Of a stretch of DNA of 64,000 nucleotides, positions 25,717 to 35,263 are shown piece after piece. The notes under the pieces were generated by a model. It had not been told where the DNA came from. It worked only from the letters and a program-made list of their open reading frames with translations, and ran no database searches. This DNA is from Thioclava sp. GXIMD2076 (GTDB lineage: Bacteria > Pseudomonadota > Alphaproteobacteria > Rhodobacterales > Rhodobacteraceae). The translations under genes were made by a program, and so were the position numbers. The stretch is taken from NCBI RefSeq assembly GCF_037949795.1, contig NZ_CP149932.1, positions 2,469,001-2,533,000 on the forward strand, written 5' to 3'. Position 1 is the stretch's first letter. The number at the start of each line of letters is the position of its first letter.

Positions 25717-26898
25717 TCAGGAGGCGAGCATGCCGTGCGGGTCGAGGACGAACTTCTTCGCGACGCCGCTGTCGAAGCTCTTATAGCCTTCTGCAGCCTG
25801 GTCCAGCGGCATGATCGTTGCGTTGACGATGTCCGCGATCGGCAGGCGGTCGTGCAGGATCGCCTGCATGAGCTGGCGGTTATATTTCAGCACAGGCGTC
25901 TGGCCGGTGTGGAAGCTTTGTGCCTTGGCCCAGCCCAGACCGAACCGCATCGACAGGTTACCGGATTTCGCCGCCTCGTCTGCAGCGCCGGGATCCTCGG
26001 TGACATAGAGACCGGGAATGCCGATGCCGCCTGCCACGCGGGTGATTTCCATCATCTGGTTCAGCACGATGGCCGGCTGCTCTCCGCCCGAATGACCGCG
26101 CGCCTCGAAACCGACCGCATCGATTGCCGCGTCGACCTCGGGAGATCCGGTAATCTCCGCGATCATCTCCGGTAGATTGTCCCCCTTGGAGAGGTCGACC
26201 GGTGTAAAGCCGACCTTGGCCGCATGGTCGAGACGTTCCTTGTTGAAGTCGCCGATCATGACCACCGCCGCGCCAAGAATGCGCGCCGAGGCTGCCGCCG
26301 CAAGCCCTACGGGGCCGGCGCCTGCGACATAGACGATAGAGCCGACACCGACGCCCGCCTGAAGGGCTCCGTGGAAGCCGGTCGGGAGAATGTCCGAAAG
26401 CATGGTCAGGTCGCGTATCTTCGCCAAAGCCTGATCCCTGTCGGGGAATTTCAGGAGGTTGAAGTCCGCATATGGCACGGTGACATAGCGGGCCTGCCCA
26501 CCGATCCAGCCACCCATATCGACATAGCCATAGGCGCCACCCGCGCGCTCCGGATTGACCGTCAGGCAGACGCCCGTGTCCCCCTCGCGACAGCAGCGGC
26601 AGCGGCCGCAGGCCACGTTGAACGGCACCGAGACGATATCCCCCACTTTCAGCATTTCGACGTCGGACCCGATCTCGATCACCTCCCCCGTGATCTCGTG
26701 GCCTAGGACGAGGCCCGGCGCGGCCGTGGTACGCCCGCGCACCATATGCTGGTCGGACCCACAGATATTGGTCGAGATGACCTTCAGGATGACCGCGTGC
26801 TCCAGTTTGCGCCCATCCGGCGCCTGGAGTTTCGGATCATCGATCTTCTGAACCTCGACGACGCCCGGACCGGTGTAAACAACTCCGATATTGCTCAT
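25717..26898 (-). CDS. fdhA: Glutathione-independent formaldehyde dehydrogenase, zinc-type
   Basis: A 393-residue zinc-dependent medium-chain dehydrogenase. Its sequence follows the glutathione-independent formaldehyde dehydrogenase of Pseudomonas, which oxidises formaldehyde to formate with tightly bound NAD. Visible are the catalytic zinc Cys in NICGSDQHMVRGR, GHEITGEV, the structural zinc cluster CGRCRCCREGDTGVC, and the Rossmann motif VAGAGPVGLAAA. The ATG at 26898 has GGAGGAG upstream; an in-frame ATG two codons earlier is too close to it. The enzyme acts in the cytoplasm, in formaldehyde detoxification or C1 metabolism. A related hydroxy-aldehyde specificity cannot be ruled out. Confidence 0.88.
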   Translation of the reverse strand: MSNIGVVYTGPGVVEVQKIDDPKLQAPDGRKLEHAVILKVISTNICGSDQHMVRGRTTAAPGLVLGHEITGEVIEIGSDVEMLKVGDIVSVPFNVACGRCRCCREGDTGVCLTVNPERAGGAYGYVDMGGWIGGQARYVTVPYADFNLLKFPDRDQALAKIRDLTMLSDILPTGFHGALQAGVGVGSIVYVAGAGPVGLAAAASARILGAAVVMIGDFNKERLDHAAKVGFTPVDLSKGDNLPEMIAEITGSPEVDAAIDAVGFEARGHSGGEQPAIVLNQMMEITRVAGGIGIPGLYVTEDPGAADEAAKSGNLSMRFGLGWAKAQSFHTGQTPVLKYNRQLMQAILHDRLPIADIVNATIMPLDQAAEGYKSFDSGVAKKFVLDPHGMLAS

Positions 26899-27101
26899 GT
26901 GCATCTCCTCCCTTGATCTTGCACAGGCGGGGCGCCGCATGTCGGTATACCGAGGGATGCGGAGCCCCGTTGAAGGAGGCTATATTTCATGAGCTGGATT
27001 ACATGGCGGAATACGACACCGCCACGGCCGCCAACGACAGGCGGATGTCCGGATCACCCGCGGCCCAGACCTCGGCCCACCTTACTTTCAACAAAAGACG
27101 T

Positions 27102-27335
27102 TCAGACGGGATCTTCGAGGTTTGCCATCCACATCGGCACGTCGGCATCCTCGGCAAAACCCTCGACCTTTGCGGAGCAGAAATCAGAGGCAGCCTTCCG
27201 TGCTGTCATATCTTCCGGGATGCAATAGCTTGCCGCCACGGCATCACCGACGACATTCGACCAGCCGGTGATGTTGTCATGATGCTTGATCATGATCGAT
27301 TGAACGATCCACAAGAAGTCTTCGCGTTTGCCCAT
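27102..27335 (-). CDS. Small hypothetical protein
   Basis: A 77-residue protein with no family recognised. GGAGGAG lies 7 bases before the ATG, and codon use suits the genome, so it is probably real. It contains two short hydrophobic stretches (FLWIVQSIM and VPMWMANL) but no clear membrane helix. It lies 200 bases upstream of the formaldehyde dehydrogenase gene on the same strand and might be cotranscribed with it. Confidence 0.6.
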   Translation of the reverse strand: MGKREDFLWIVQSIMIKHHDNITGWSNVVGDAVAASYCIPEDMTARKAASDFCSAKVEGFAEDADVPMWMANLEDPV

Positions 27336-27431
27336 CGGGTTTCTCCTCCAATTACCTCGGTAGTATGGCCGATGACAGGTAGGACGGGAGGATGCCGAGG
27401 CGAGCTCCGAAGGCGCCCGACACCGCTTCGG

Positions 27432-28151
27432 TCATGTCGCGAGGGCCTGAGACCCTGCGCCCCGCCGCCAGAACACAAGCCGGTGGTGTCGGGGATGCCC
27501 CAGCTCTCCCATGACCGAGCCTTCTATGGCCTGATAATCCTGCATCTGTTTCAGGATAGCGGTGAGCTTCTTGCGCTTATGCCGCGAGCGGATCTGGATG
27601 GCCTCCACCTGAACCGGATGCAGACGTGGCGCACGTCCTTCAGACCGGTTCACTTCGAAACTGCGGTGCGCGGCCACAAGCTCTCTCGCCTGATTGGTTG
27701 CTGCAATCGCGATCAGATTAACGTGGGAGATGCGATGGGCGCAATTCTCGATCTCGGACTGGCGGCAGACGCGATCGAAGAGCTGCTCGAAGGTCCCGAT
27801 ATCGGTATATCCGCCGCTCTCGATCGGCCCTTCGGCAGAGACCGTCGTGCTCGGAGATGCGCCTTCATCCCAGCTTTCCAGACGATCGGCAACGCTGGCC
27901 GTAATGATCCGTTCGTCGGTCGCGATCTCTGCCAGCACATCCACCAGAAAGGCCGGCTCGGATCCCATATTCGACACGATGCAATGCGCCCCCATCTGGT
28001 TGCTCCCCGCGCGGGAAATCAGGATGCTCGAACGTTTCTGGCGCTGATAGCTTGACAGGAACAGGTTCAGATAGACGATCCACACCACCGTCGATAGGAG
28101 GCTGACCATTGCCTGCAAGGCCGTGACATTCTCGGTTATCCAGTTCCACAT
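27432..28151 (-). CDS. Membrane-anchored hypothetical protein
   Basis: A 239-residue protein. One N-terminal membrane helix (about residues 8-34, ALQAMVSLLSTVVWIVYLNL) is followed by a soluble domain of unknown type that starts with a beta-rich region (SRAGSNQMGAHCIVSNMGSEPAFLVDVL). The basic C-terminus (RHKRKK) may face the cytoplasm. AAGGG precedes the second ATG at 7 bases, so that start was used. Function unknown. Confidence 0.6.
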   Translation of the reverse strand: MWNWITENVTALQAMVSLLSTVVWIVYLNLFLSSYQRQKRSSILISRAGSNQMGAHCIVSNMGSEPAFLVDVLAEIATDERIITASVADRLESWDEGASPSTTVSAEGPIESGGYTDIGTFEQLFDRVCRQSEIENCAHRISHVNLIAIAATNQARELVAAHRSFEVNRSEGRAPRLHPVQVEAIQIRSRHKRKKLTAILKQMQDYQAIEGSVMGELGHPRHHRLVFWRRGAGSQALAT

Positions 28152-28451
28152 GATCATGCCCTTCCCGATCTCGGCTTTCCCGACCGCGCGACCTAGCCTG
28201 CGGACGAGGAACGTCGAGGCGGAAATTCACCTCACGAAGCATTTTGAGCGGTGCAGTTTTGCGGCGCCGCAGGCACTGGCATGTGCTTGTCAGTTTGGAA
28301 CCCCGCCGCTCCCGATGGGTCCGCGCTGGCAGGAGCGCGGAGCCCCGGCCATACGCGCAAAATATTTCTGCATCATGGTGCAACTTCGGACATCACGGTC
28401 TCGTGGCTCTTACAGCTCCGGACGAAACCGGCGCTTTGAGGAGGAAAGTTC

Positions 28452-29003
28452 ATGACCAATATCAAGTTCGCACTCGGCTTCGTCGCAGCCCTTGGCGCAG
28501 CAGTTCCGGCCTTTGCCGAAAACCCGATGGTTGGCGGTGCGCCGATGTACGAGACCAAGAACATTGTCGAGAATGCCGTCAACTCGGCCGATCACACGAC
28601 GCTGGTTGCTGCAGTCAAGGCAGCCGGTCTGGTCGATACCCTTCAGGGCCCGGGGCCCTTCACGGTCTTCGCCCCCACCAACGCAGCCTTCGATATGCTC
28701 CCGGCCGGCACGGTGGAGACCCTGCTGAAGCCGGAAAATAAACCGATGCTGACCAAGGTTCTGACGGCGCATGTGGTCGCAGGCGACTGGACCGCGGCGA
28801 AGATCGCGCAGAAGGCACAAATGAGTTCCGACGGGCTGGCCAACTTCACGACCGTTTCAGGCGACGCCCTCTCGGCGAAGATGCGGAACGGCATGCTCTA
28901 TATCTATGACGAGAGCGGTACGGTTGCCCGTGTGACAATCCCCGATGTCGATCAGTCGAATGGCGTAATCCATGTGGTCGATCACGTCTTGGTGCCGAAA
29001 TAA
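28452..29003 (+). CDS. Secreted fasciclin (FAS1) domain protein
   Basis: A 183-residue exported protein. Residues 1-22 are a signal peptide ending AFA before Glu23. Residues about 35-182 are one FAS1 domain with the H1 motif FTVFAPTNAAFDMLPAGT and the H2-like VIHVVDHVLVP. FAS1 proteins of bacteria are periplasmic or surface proteins linked to adhesion and envelope stress (family knowledge). GAGGAAAGTTC precedes the ATG. It is a single-gene unit ended by a hairpin. Confidence 0.9.
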   Translation: MTNIKFALGFVAALGAAVPAFAENPMVGGAPMYETKNIVENAVNSADHTTLVAAVKAAGLVDTLQGPGPFTVFAPTNAAFDMLPAGTVETLLKPENKPMLTKVLTAHVVAGDWTAAKIAQKAQMSSDGLANFTTVSGDALSAKMRNGMLYIYDESGTVARVTIPDVDQSNGVIHVVDHVLVPK

Positions 29004-29020
29004 GCGCCCTACCGATTGAT

Positions 29021-29060
29021 GCCGCCGCGACGCCCTGCGTGTCGCGGCAGCCTTCTTTAT
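29021..29060 (+). terminator. Terminator of the fasciclin gene
   Basis: The stem TGCCGC.GCGAC / GTCGCGGCA is GC-rich and is followed by CCTTCTTTATTT. It lies 18 bases after the stop codon. Confidence 0.7.
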
Positions 29061-29721
29061 TTCCTAAATCGAGCGGTCTTCCTGCTAAAAATATTTTTGT
29101 CACAAGAAATCGATCTTCATCCCATGCGCCTGCGTTGTTTGCTCAACAGAGCAGTCCTACAGCGGTATATTGGCACATGTTTTGGATTACAGTTTTATTA
29201 ACGCGCTAGGGCAAAGGCCTTTCCTGTGGAAAAAGGGCGGATTGCCGCCATTCGTCGCACCGCCGACGAATGGCAGAAAAGCGCAGAAGCGGCCCATCGA
29301 CTCAGCATTTGCGGCAGACCCGAGAACCGTCCGTCGGTTCACCGCGCCGAGTTCCACTTGATCCAAAAGCCTCTCGCTAGTTTTCAGAATGTCAGAAGCA
29401 CTTCGCATCTAGATCCGATGGCAGATCAATCGGTTGCAGCACGCGCAACTGCAGAAGCTTAACAGTCTGGCCCTCTGCCGGACGGCGGCTATTCACCCTT
29501 GTAATATTCCAGGGCAAACAGCCTTTTTGAGTCAGCGAAGTCTCGCGACCTCTGGAGGACATAATATGCCAACCCCTTCCCGAACCGATGCTCTGCCCTG
29601 ATGCGTGCCGAATTGGAAAATCGAAGGGTGATCCAATTCGGCATTCAATGGCACTACGTTGCGTTATCGGAAGTGTGAAAAATCGACAAAAGGATATCTC
29701 GCAGTAGGCGATATTGACGCA
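29061..29721. other. Intergenic stretch with an 11-bp inverted repeat
   Basis: About 660 bases with no convincing coding region. It contains the perfect repeat GCCATTCGTCG / CGACGAATGGC at 29247-29274 with a 6-base loop and no T tract. It separates core-like genes from the low-GC phosphoesterase-NTPase gene and may be a boundary of the acquired segment. Confidence 0.45.
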
Positions 29722-32700
29722 TCAATCATCCTTCTCCGTCAATGCGACCGCTGCGCGCACCCCCTTGAGGATGGAGCCTTTCGCACTTTTGGGAGCACCT
29801 AGTATTCGCTTTATCTCATATGTCACTTCTTCGATTCCTTTACGCAAGGGAACTGCTGCTGTCTTAGATGTAGAGAATGCGAGTAGCTTCTCCGCCATAA
29901 TATCCAAAAAGACCCTGTCTTTTGCGTTGTCGTCGATCATAATCTTCCAGCGATGCACCCAATTCGGATCACTAGAATCCAGTTGAGCACAGGCAGAAAA
30001 TATTCGTTCAGTAAGCGATGTCGTAGAATCTTTCGAGATTCCATCAAAGATATCACAGAGCTTCGCTGTCGCGATATTGTCACCCACATCCGAGCACATA
30101 AACGAGAATAGCTTCAACTTGAAAGAGTAGACTATCATCGCTCGGTCATCTTTGGACAACGGGCGATCACTCTCACTCATACGCTTTAAAAAGTTGGCGA
30201 GAACATCGCCAGCCAACTGGAGTAGAAATAGAGAAAACTTCGCGCTCCCCTTAAAGTAATCCTCTGTGGCGATGATTTTATAGCTCGCGTCAGTATAATC
30301 TGAGTTACGCAAGACCCGCCCTAGGAGAATCAGCGTCGCTCTATACTCCGGCATCGACAAGCTTGTGGCGATGTCCTTGTTTTCTGGATCGGCCGTCGCC
30401 CCATAATCCGCACTGTCTACTGGCTTGCCTTCATCATCTTCCATCTTGGAGCCAGAGGGGGGGCGTCGCTTATTCTCTGACAATCTAGCCTCAGCCTCAT
30501 CGACAATATCATCCATTTCCTCACGCGAAAGATTCTTGTTTAGAATCCTATTCAACTTGGCTTTTGTGGCATGTACCGCATCGCTCTGATCTGCGATCTC
30601 TATTAAGTTTGATAAGTCCACATGGCGTAAATCTTCGGGGCAACCACTCTTAATCTTATCGCACAGGATCTCAACTATGCTGTCGTTTTCTCGAGAAAGC
30701 CCAGAGTGAATTTCGATCTCACGCGAATAGCGGAGGAAGTCGGCGGAATTAAGTATGCCCGTAAGTCTTGCGTGCGAAGCACCAATGTGCTTCGCAGCAT
30801 AATACTCTTCGAAGCATTGATATTTAAAACATATGTAATCTTCCGTTCGGCTTAGAATGCCACATGCAACCAGAGTTTGAATTGCTTCAGACGCGTCAGT
30901 ATTAAGGGCTTTGGTCCTGAAGAAATCAATTAAATGAGTCAAAAGTTGATTTGGCGTCGCCTGCCCGCCGTTATCTTTCATAAACATCGCAACAGAGCTG
31001 AGTACAATTTCCTTGCCAATGACATCCATACCTTCACGAAGAATGTTTGAGAAGTCCGCTTTGCCGAGCAGATAATCGGCCATATTCATGATAAGGACAG
31101 ATTCATTAATCCGTTCCAGCCTACGCTCCGCATGCATTGCCCAAAGCAGAAGAGTCACAATATAACCCGTCTTGGGTAGATCACTGGTACGAATCTGCTC
31201 CATTAGTAGCTCATAGGTCGTGTCACGGTCAGAGCCCGTGATATCACACCACCTATGTGTCAGCTCACGGATCAGGCGCCTCTTCAGTGGCTTTATCTTA
31301 ATGAAATCAAAATTATCTATGTAATCTGAATTCGGACTCTTCGGGTTCATACTGGCAAGCCTCTCTGTGGAAAAGAGAAGCCAGCGGATGTTCGGATAGT
31401 TCTCGATACATTTGATAATCTCTCTCTTGCTACTTAAATTTTCTCCAGAGAAGTTATCGATTAGGAGCGTCAGTTCACCCGATGCCAAACTCTTTTCCAG
31501 GTCAAACCCTGACTTTGATACTGGTAAGTAATTGGAGACTGCTCTGCCTAGCTCGTAGATAGACCCCTTGAAGATCTTGGAGCTGACGATAACAGGAACA
31601 ACCGGCTTGCCTGAGGCGCCCTCGGCTAGCAAGACTGAACAATAGTGGGCAAGGCTCGTCTTTCCAATCTCTCGATCCCCAGTAAAAATTAGATTCCGGC
31701 CACTTCGGAGCAAAGCGGAGAGATTAGCCTCATCGCCTGGTTTTCCAGCTTCAACAAAAGCGCAATCTTCATTCTCCGCAGTTTCTTCCAGTGCTCCTGA
31801 AGAACTAAAAACGCCGGAGCTATGGAATAAAGGCGGGACAATGTAAGCGCTATGTGGGTCGCTCCGGTGAATCGCCGAAAGATCCGAAATATTGAACTGC
31901 TCTAGGGCTTTTTGCCGGATAACTGGGCGGCAATCTCTTAAATATTTCTCAAGCTCGACGTTTAGCTCTTTTTTTTTAGGTTGATATGAGAAGCGCGCTA
32001 CTCCTCCCTCAGCGACATTCTCTCCTGCCCCAAACCGTCGCGCACCATCAAAATATGTTCGAATCTGAAGCTCCACCTCACCCGTATCACTGTCAACAGT
32101 TACGACGTGATAACTATTAAGGTGCTTCCTTTCAGCGAAGATCGAACCCGCTTGGAGAAATACAGATTTTCCTGAGATTGTCTGCCTTGCTTCGGGTCTT
32201 ACACCGTGCAAGTGCCCGAAAGCCATAATGTCGTAATTCTGACTGAGCCGTTGCTCAACCGACAGCTCATCAAAGTCACAAAGCCAACTCAGCGGGTGAT
32301 GAAACAGCGCTATCCTTACATCTGCGTCAGGCAGAGAGGATATTGCGTCGTCCGCATTTCGCTCGCCAAGGAGGAGTTTGCCGTTGTCAATGTTACCCGA
32401 TTCCCCACTACTTCTCCAAGAATTGTTGAAGCTAGTTATTAAGACCTGCATGCCGTTCAGATTCAAAACGTAGGATCTATGTAATGCATGCGAAACACTT
32501 GGGGTCGCAGATTTAACTGATTGATACTTGGTGAAGTTCGAACATCTATCAAGCGCGAGCAGTGCATTAGGCTCTTCATTCCTCGCGTCATCAATGAAAC
32601 GATTAACCTCTTCCGTGGAATTCAATGTTACCTTCAGACCGTTCTCAAGAATCTTATTCTTTCTAACGCTGGATCTCGATATGTCATGATTTCCCGCGCA

Positions 32701-32961
32701 TATGAAATACCGCTCCTTGTCCAGGTTCGTGAATTTAATGATGCTCTCGACAAATTCAGCGTGAGCAAGATCGAAGTCTTCAGACTTCTCTCCAGCTTGC
32801 ACCAAATCACCCGTACAAACTACAAAATCAATGGACACCCCCTTGTCGTCCATCAAGGAACCTAGATCATTCAATAGCGCATCACGGACGATAGAAATGT
32901 CATTCCGCTTCGCCTCCGACCAGTGCACATCCGAAAAGTGCAGGAATGAGAATTTAGCCAT
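29722..32961 (-). CDS. Calcineurin-like phosphoesterase fused to STAND/NACHT-like NTPase, probable antiphage protein
   Basis: A 1079-residue three-part protein. Residues 1-300 are a metallophosphoesterase with every motif intact: FSDVHW (Asp11, His13), GD at 51-52, GNHD at 90-93, FHHP and GHLH at 249-252. Residues about 400-720 are a P-loop NTPase with GDREIGKTS at 428-436, Walker B LTLLIDNFSG, and LLFSTER, which fit STAND/NACHT-like switches. The remaining 350 helical residues would be the sensor. In STAND defence proteins, binding of a phage molecule triggers oligomerisation and activates the N-terminal effector (family knowledge). The ATG at 32961 follows a TTG that is one codon longer. 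G+C is well below the genome, which suggests transfer. Defence is inferred. Confidence 0.8.
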   Translation of the reverse strand: MAKFSFLHFSDVHWSEAKRNDISIVRDALLNDLGSLMDDKGVSIDFVVCTGDLVQAGEKSEDFDLAHAEFVESIIKFTNLDKERYFICAGNHDISRSSVRKNKILENGLKVTLNSTEEVNRFIDDARNEEPNALLALDRCSNFTKYQSVKSATPSVSHALHRSYVLNLNGMQVLITSFNNSWRSSGESGNIDNGKLLLGERNADDAISSLPDADVRIALFHHPLSWLCDFDELSVEQRLSQNYDIMAFGHLHGVRPEARQTISGKSVFLQAGSIFAERKHLNSYHVVTVDSDTGEVELQIRTYFDGARRFGAGENVAEGGVARFSYQPKKKELNVELEKYLRDCRPVIRQKALEQFNISDLSAIHRSDPHSAYIVPPLFHSSGVFSSSGALEETAENEDCAFVEAGKPGDEANLSALLRSGRNLIFTGDREIGKTSLAHYCSVLLAEGASGKPVVPVIVSSKIFKGSIYELGRAVSNYLPVSKSGFDLEKSLASGELTLLIDNFSGENLSSKREIIKCIENYPNIRWLLFSTERLASMNPKSPNSDYIDNFDFIKIKPLKRRLIRELTHRWCDITGSDRDTTYELLMEQIRTSDLPKTGYIVTLLLWAMHAERRLERINESVLIMNMADYLLGKADFSNILREGMDVIGKEIVLSSVAMFMKDNGGQATPNQLLTHLIDFFRTKALNTDASEAIQTLVACGILSRTEDYICFKYQCFEEYYAAKHIGASHARLTGILNSADFLRYSREIEIHSGLSRENDSIVEILCDKIKSGCPEDLRHVDLSNLIEIADQSDAVHATKAKLNRILNKNLSREEMDDIVDEAEARLSENKRRPPSGSKMEDDEGKPVDSADYGATADPENKDIATSLSMPEYRATLILLGRVLRNSDYTDASYKIIATEDYFKGSAKFSLFLLQLAGDVLANFLKRMSESDRPLSKDDRAMIVYSFKLKLFSFMCSDVGDNIATAKLCDIFDGISKDSTTSLTERIFSACAQLDSSDPNWVHRWKIMIDDNAKDRVFLDIMAEKLLAFSTSKTAAVPLRKGIEEVTYEIKRILGAPKSAKGSILKGVRAAVALTEKDD

Positions 32962-33910
32962 CAAACGCCCCAGTGTGTCATCATGTCAAAACCTTGTGAA
33001 CTCGCAAAAGATATCGCTGGCTATTCAAGCCATGCATATTACCGAAAAAGCTTTTAGCATCTAATGCGTGATTCCTTCCGAATGTTATATGTCTGGCATC
33101 ACCGCGGGGAATGGTAGAGCTTTCTTAACGTTTTCTCCATAAACTATCCGAGTTTTCGACATATCCTTCCAAACACACAACACTAAATCGTCGAAGAAAC
33201 ACCGTAGCCCCTGGATTCGCTACGAATCTAATTGAAGGGAAAGTCGAACTGGGGCCGCAACCGAAAGAGAATACCAATTTCCTTAACTTATAGGGCAAAC
33301 ATGGAAAGAGAGTTAACCTTGTTAGATGCTTTATCGCAACAGTTGCAGCGTTACGGGGTATTCGGTTTCACAGGAGAGAGTTTCACCAGATGTAGTGAGA
33401 CGTATCGCGTGACATCAGAGATCAATGGTGACGAACGAAACCATGACCAAGGACGCGCTCGGTTTGGTCAGATCAAGGATCGAACGAACGTCTAAGCGAT
33501 GTTGTGCTTGCCGTCACGACCCTGCCACGGCATCAAGAAACCTGAGCGGATGAGAGCGGGCGTTCCTTCGAACCATTTATAGTAGTAGTCTCATAGTGCG
33601 CATCAACTACCGCTAGCTACCATTTCCCGTCGCTGGTAGCTAGCACAACTGCAGCTAGGACTTCTGGGCAGCTATTCGCCCGACCTAGCGCTGAAAACAA
33701 GCGAACATTCTTTCATTTTTTTCACTTGTTCGTCGACCTGCGGGGCCGGCAGTTATGAGGTGCGAGCGACCATCTGCGGAGCTTTATCCGAAGGTCGGCT
33801 ATGGGCCGAACGCGTCGATAGGTTGGCGCGGCCCTCGTGATGGGGCCGCCGCGCCGCTGCATGATCGGTTTGAGCCCATCGCCGTCAGTGATTGTCCTGC
33901 CGAGTTCAGG
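32962..33910. other. Long intergenic stretch between two accessory genes
   Basis: About 950 bases without a supported gene. The left part is AT-rich, like the phosphoesterase gene, and should hold its promoter. From about 33700 the composition returns to genome-like GC. A short run of GCTAGCTACC / GGTAGCTAGC at 33612-33645 is a near-perfect inverted repeat. A weak 87-codon frame at 33232-33495 is not convincing. Confidence 0.45.
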
Positions 33911-34387
33911 CTAAATGTAGTCTAGTTCGGCCCGGTAGTTCTTCTGGATCATCTCAATTAAAAGTGGCGCGCTTGGAAGGGAAGGCCCCTCGGGATACCT
34001 TTTTTCGGCCTCGCTGAGAGGGCGCTGAACACGCCATTCTTCTTTCCCATTCCAAAAGAACCAGAGAGTGTCATCTCCCTTCAGATTGTTGGTTCCTCTG
34101 AAAGTTGGAAAATCTTGAAGGTGATCAGGCACCTCAACATGGGCAACCAGCGCGAAAAGTCCGGAGCGCACGGCGTGTTGTATCAGGAATGTTGTGGTAA
34201 TTTGCGGGCTGCCCGCCACCACCGAAGCGAAATCCTCCGGTTCTTGATCGTAGAAATCCCTGAACACCGAGATTACGAATCCCCACTTCTCGTGGCTATG
34301 CGTCACCAGCCCGTAGCAGACGCCTTCAGACGTCAGGATCTGAAAGACGTCGCCTATTCTTACCGTCCGCCTACCGAGAACTGGCAT
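33911..34387 (-). CDS. Imm26-family immunity protein
   Basis: A 158-residue protein that fits immunity protein family 26: an N-terminal beta-rich domain starting RIGDVFQILTSEGVCYGLVTH, then VISVFRDFYDQEPEDFASVV. These proteins neutralise polymorphic toxins and often occur as orphans in immunity arrays (family knowledge). GGAG lies 7 bases before the ATG. No matching toxin gene is nearby, so it is either an orphan or a relic. It stands just outside the prophage and close to the phosphoesterase-NTPase gene. Confidence 0.75.
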   Translation of the reverse strand: MPVLGRRTVRIGDVFQILTSEGVCYGLVTHSHEKWGFVISVFRDFYDQEPEDFASVVAGSPQITTTFLIQHAVRSGLFALVAHVEVPDHLQDFPTFRGTNNLKGDDTLWFFWNGKEEWRVQRPLSEAEKRYPEGPSLPSAPLLIEMIQKNYRAELDYI

Positions 34388-34603
34388 GAGTCAACTCCAT
34401 TGTCTGCGGTTCTGATGAATAGCCTGGACCGTCCACTTTGTCCGCATAAGCGACGTTCGCTCCGAGTCTCGCGGCACCTTGCAACGATCGAGCGCTTCGG
34501 GGAAGCTGCACTGCGGCAAGGGAGCATGCCCGGCCGGCCGGTAAAGGCCGAAAGCGCTAAAAGCATGGCTTCTGGGATCGACCCAGATGATCTAGCCAAG
34601 TCG

Positions 34604-34786
34604 CTAATAACGATCCCTAATGTAACTATTGTAAAATGACCCCTTTGATCCGGCAGCTAAGAATTCGTGAAAAAGCCTCTCGGGGACCCCGTGATAGTCG
34701 TATCTCCCAGTTTCATTAAACCAGATTGAAAGGGTTCCGTTAGTCCACTCGATGCGAGAAATGGCTGAAGATCTAACATATGGCAT
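34604..34786 (-). CDS. KTSC-domain small protein
   Basis: A 60-residue protein made of one KTSC domain: SAISRIEWTNGTLSIWFNETGRYDYHGVPERLFHEFLAA, then GSFYNSYIRDRY. The domain is found alone or with RNA- or DNA-acting enzymes, often in phage contexts, and its function is not known. The ATG at 34786 has GAGG 5 bases upstream; a GTG two codons earlier is the alternative. It lies just outside the left end of the prophage. Confidence 0.75.
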   Translation of the reverse strand: MPYVRSSAISRIEWTNGTLSIWFNETGRYDYHGVPERLFHEFLAAGSKGSFYNSYIRDRY

Positions 34787-34978
34787 ATGCACCTCAATTT
34801 CGCTGCGATTCCCAGCAGTCTAGCGCATTCCTAAAGGACTGATAGCCATGACTAGATGGCTTGCAATCCTATTCCAAAGCGCTGGAGACTGGCACGAAGG
34901 TTGAGCCCACATCGTGCAAGCTTGTGTGGCCAGTCGTCCGCTGCACTTTGCACGAAAGCCGTCACTCGGTCGTTCTTT

Positions 34979-35263
34979 TCATTCCACCGCACGATCAAAC
35001 GCCTCAACCGCCACGCGCCGCCGTCCCTCACAGGCGATCAGCTCATCCCCAAGCCGCGTAATACTCACCGCGTCATCCGCCAGCGTCCCGCCTGTCGCGA
35101 GAAGGGATGCCGGTGAGGCGCACGGTATGCGGGCGGCCGCGGGCAACACCACCTGCGGCCGCGGTGCTTCATCGGCCACCACCGGCCCAGTGCTCGCGGA
35201 TTGACTGCAGGCGGCCAGCAGGAATGCCGGGGCCAGAGAGATCGGGATCAGTTTCAAACTCAT
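34979..35263 (-). CDS. Outer-membrane spanin (Rz1-like lipoprotein)
   Basis: A 94-residue lipoprotein. The lipobox is LLAAC (cysteine at residue 19), so the mature protein would be anchored in the outer membrane. It overlaps the Rz-like gene by 95 bases in another frame, as is classic for Rz/Rz1 pairs. AAGGAGG lies 7 bases before the ATG. Together with the Rz-like product it would fuse the inner and outer membranes in the last step of lysis. Confidence 0.78.
   Translation of the reverse strand: MSLKLIPISLAPAFLLAACSQSASTGPVVADEAPRPQVVLPAAARIPCASPASLLATGGTLADDAVSITRLGDELIACEGRRRVAVEAFDRAVE

Noticed and set aside
29187..29408. A 73-codon minus-strand frame in the gap after the fasciclin gene
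   Set aside because: It crosses a long inverted repeat, has no ribosome-binding site and no known motif.
33232..33495. An 87-codon frame in the gap after the phosphoesterase-NTPase gene
   Set aside because: It begins with TTG, lacks a clear ribosome-binding site and shows no family resemblance.
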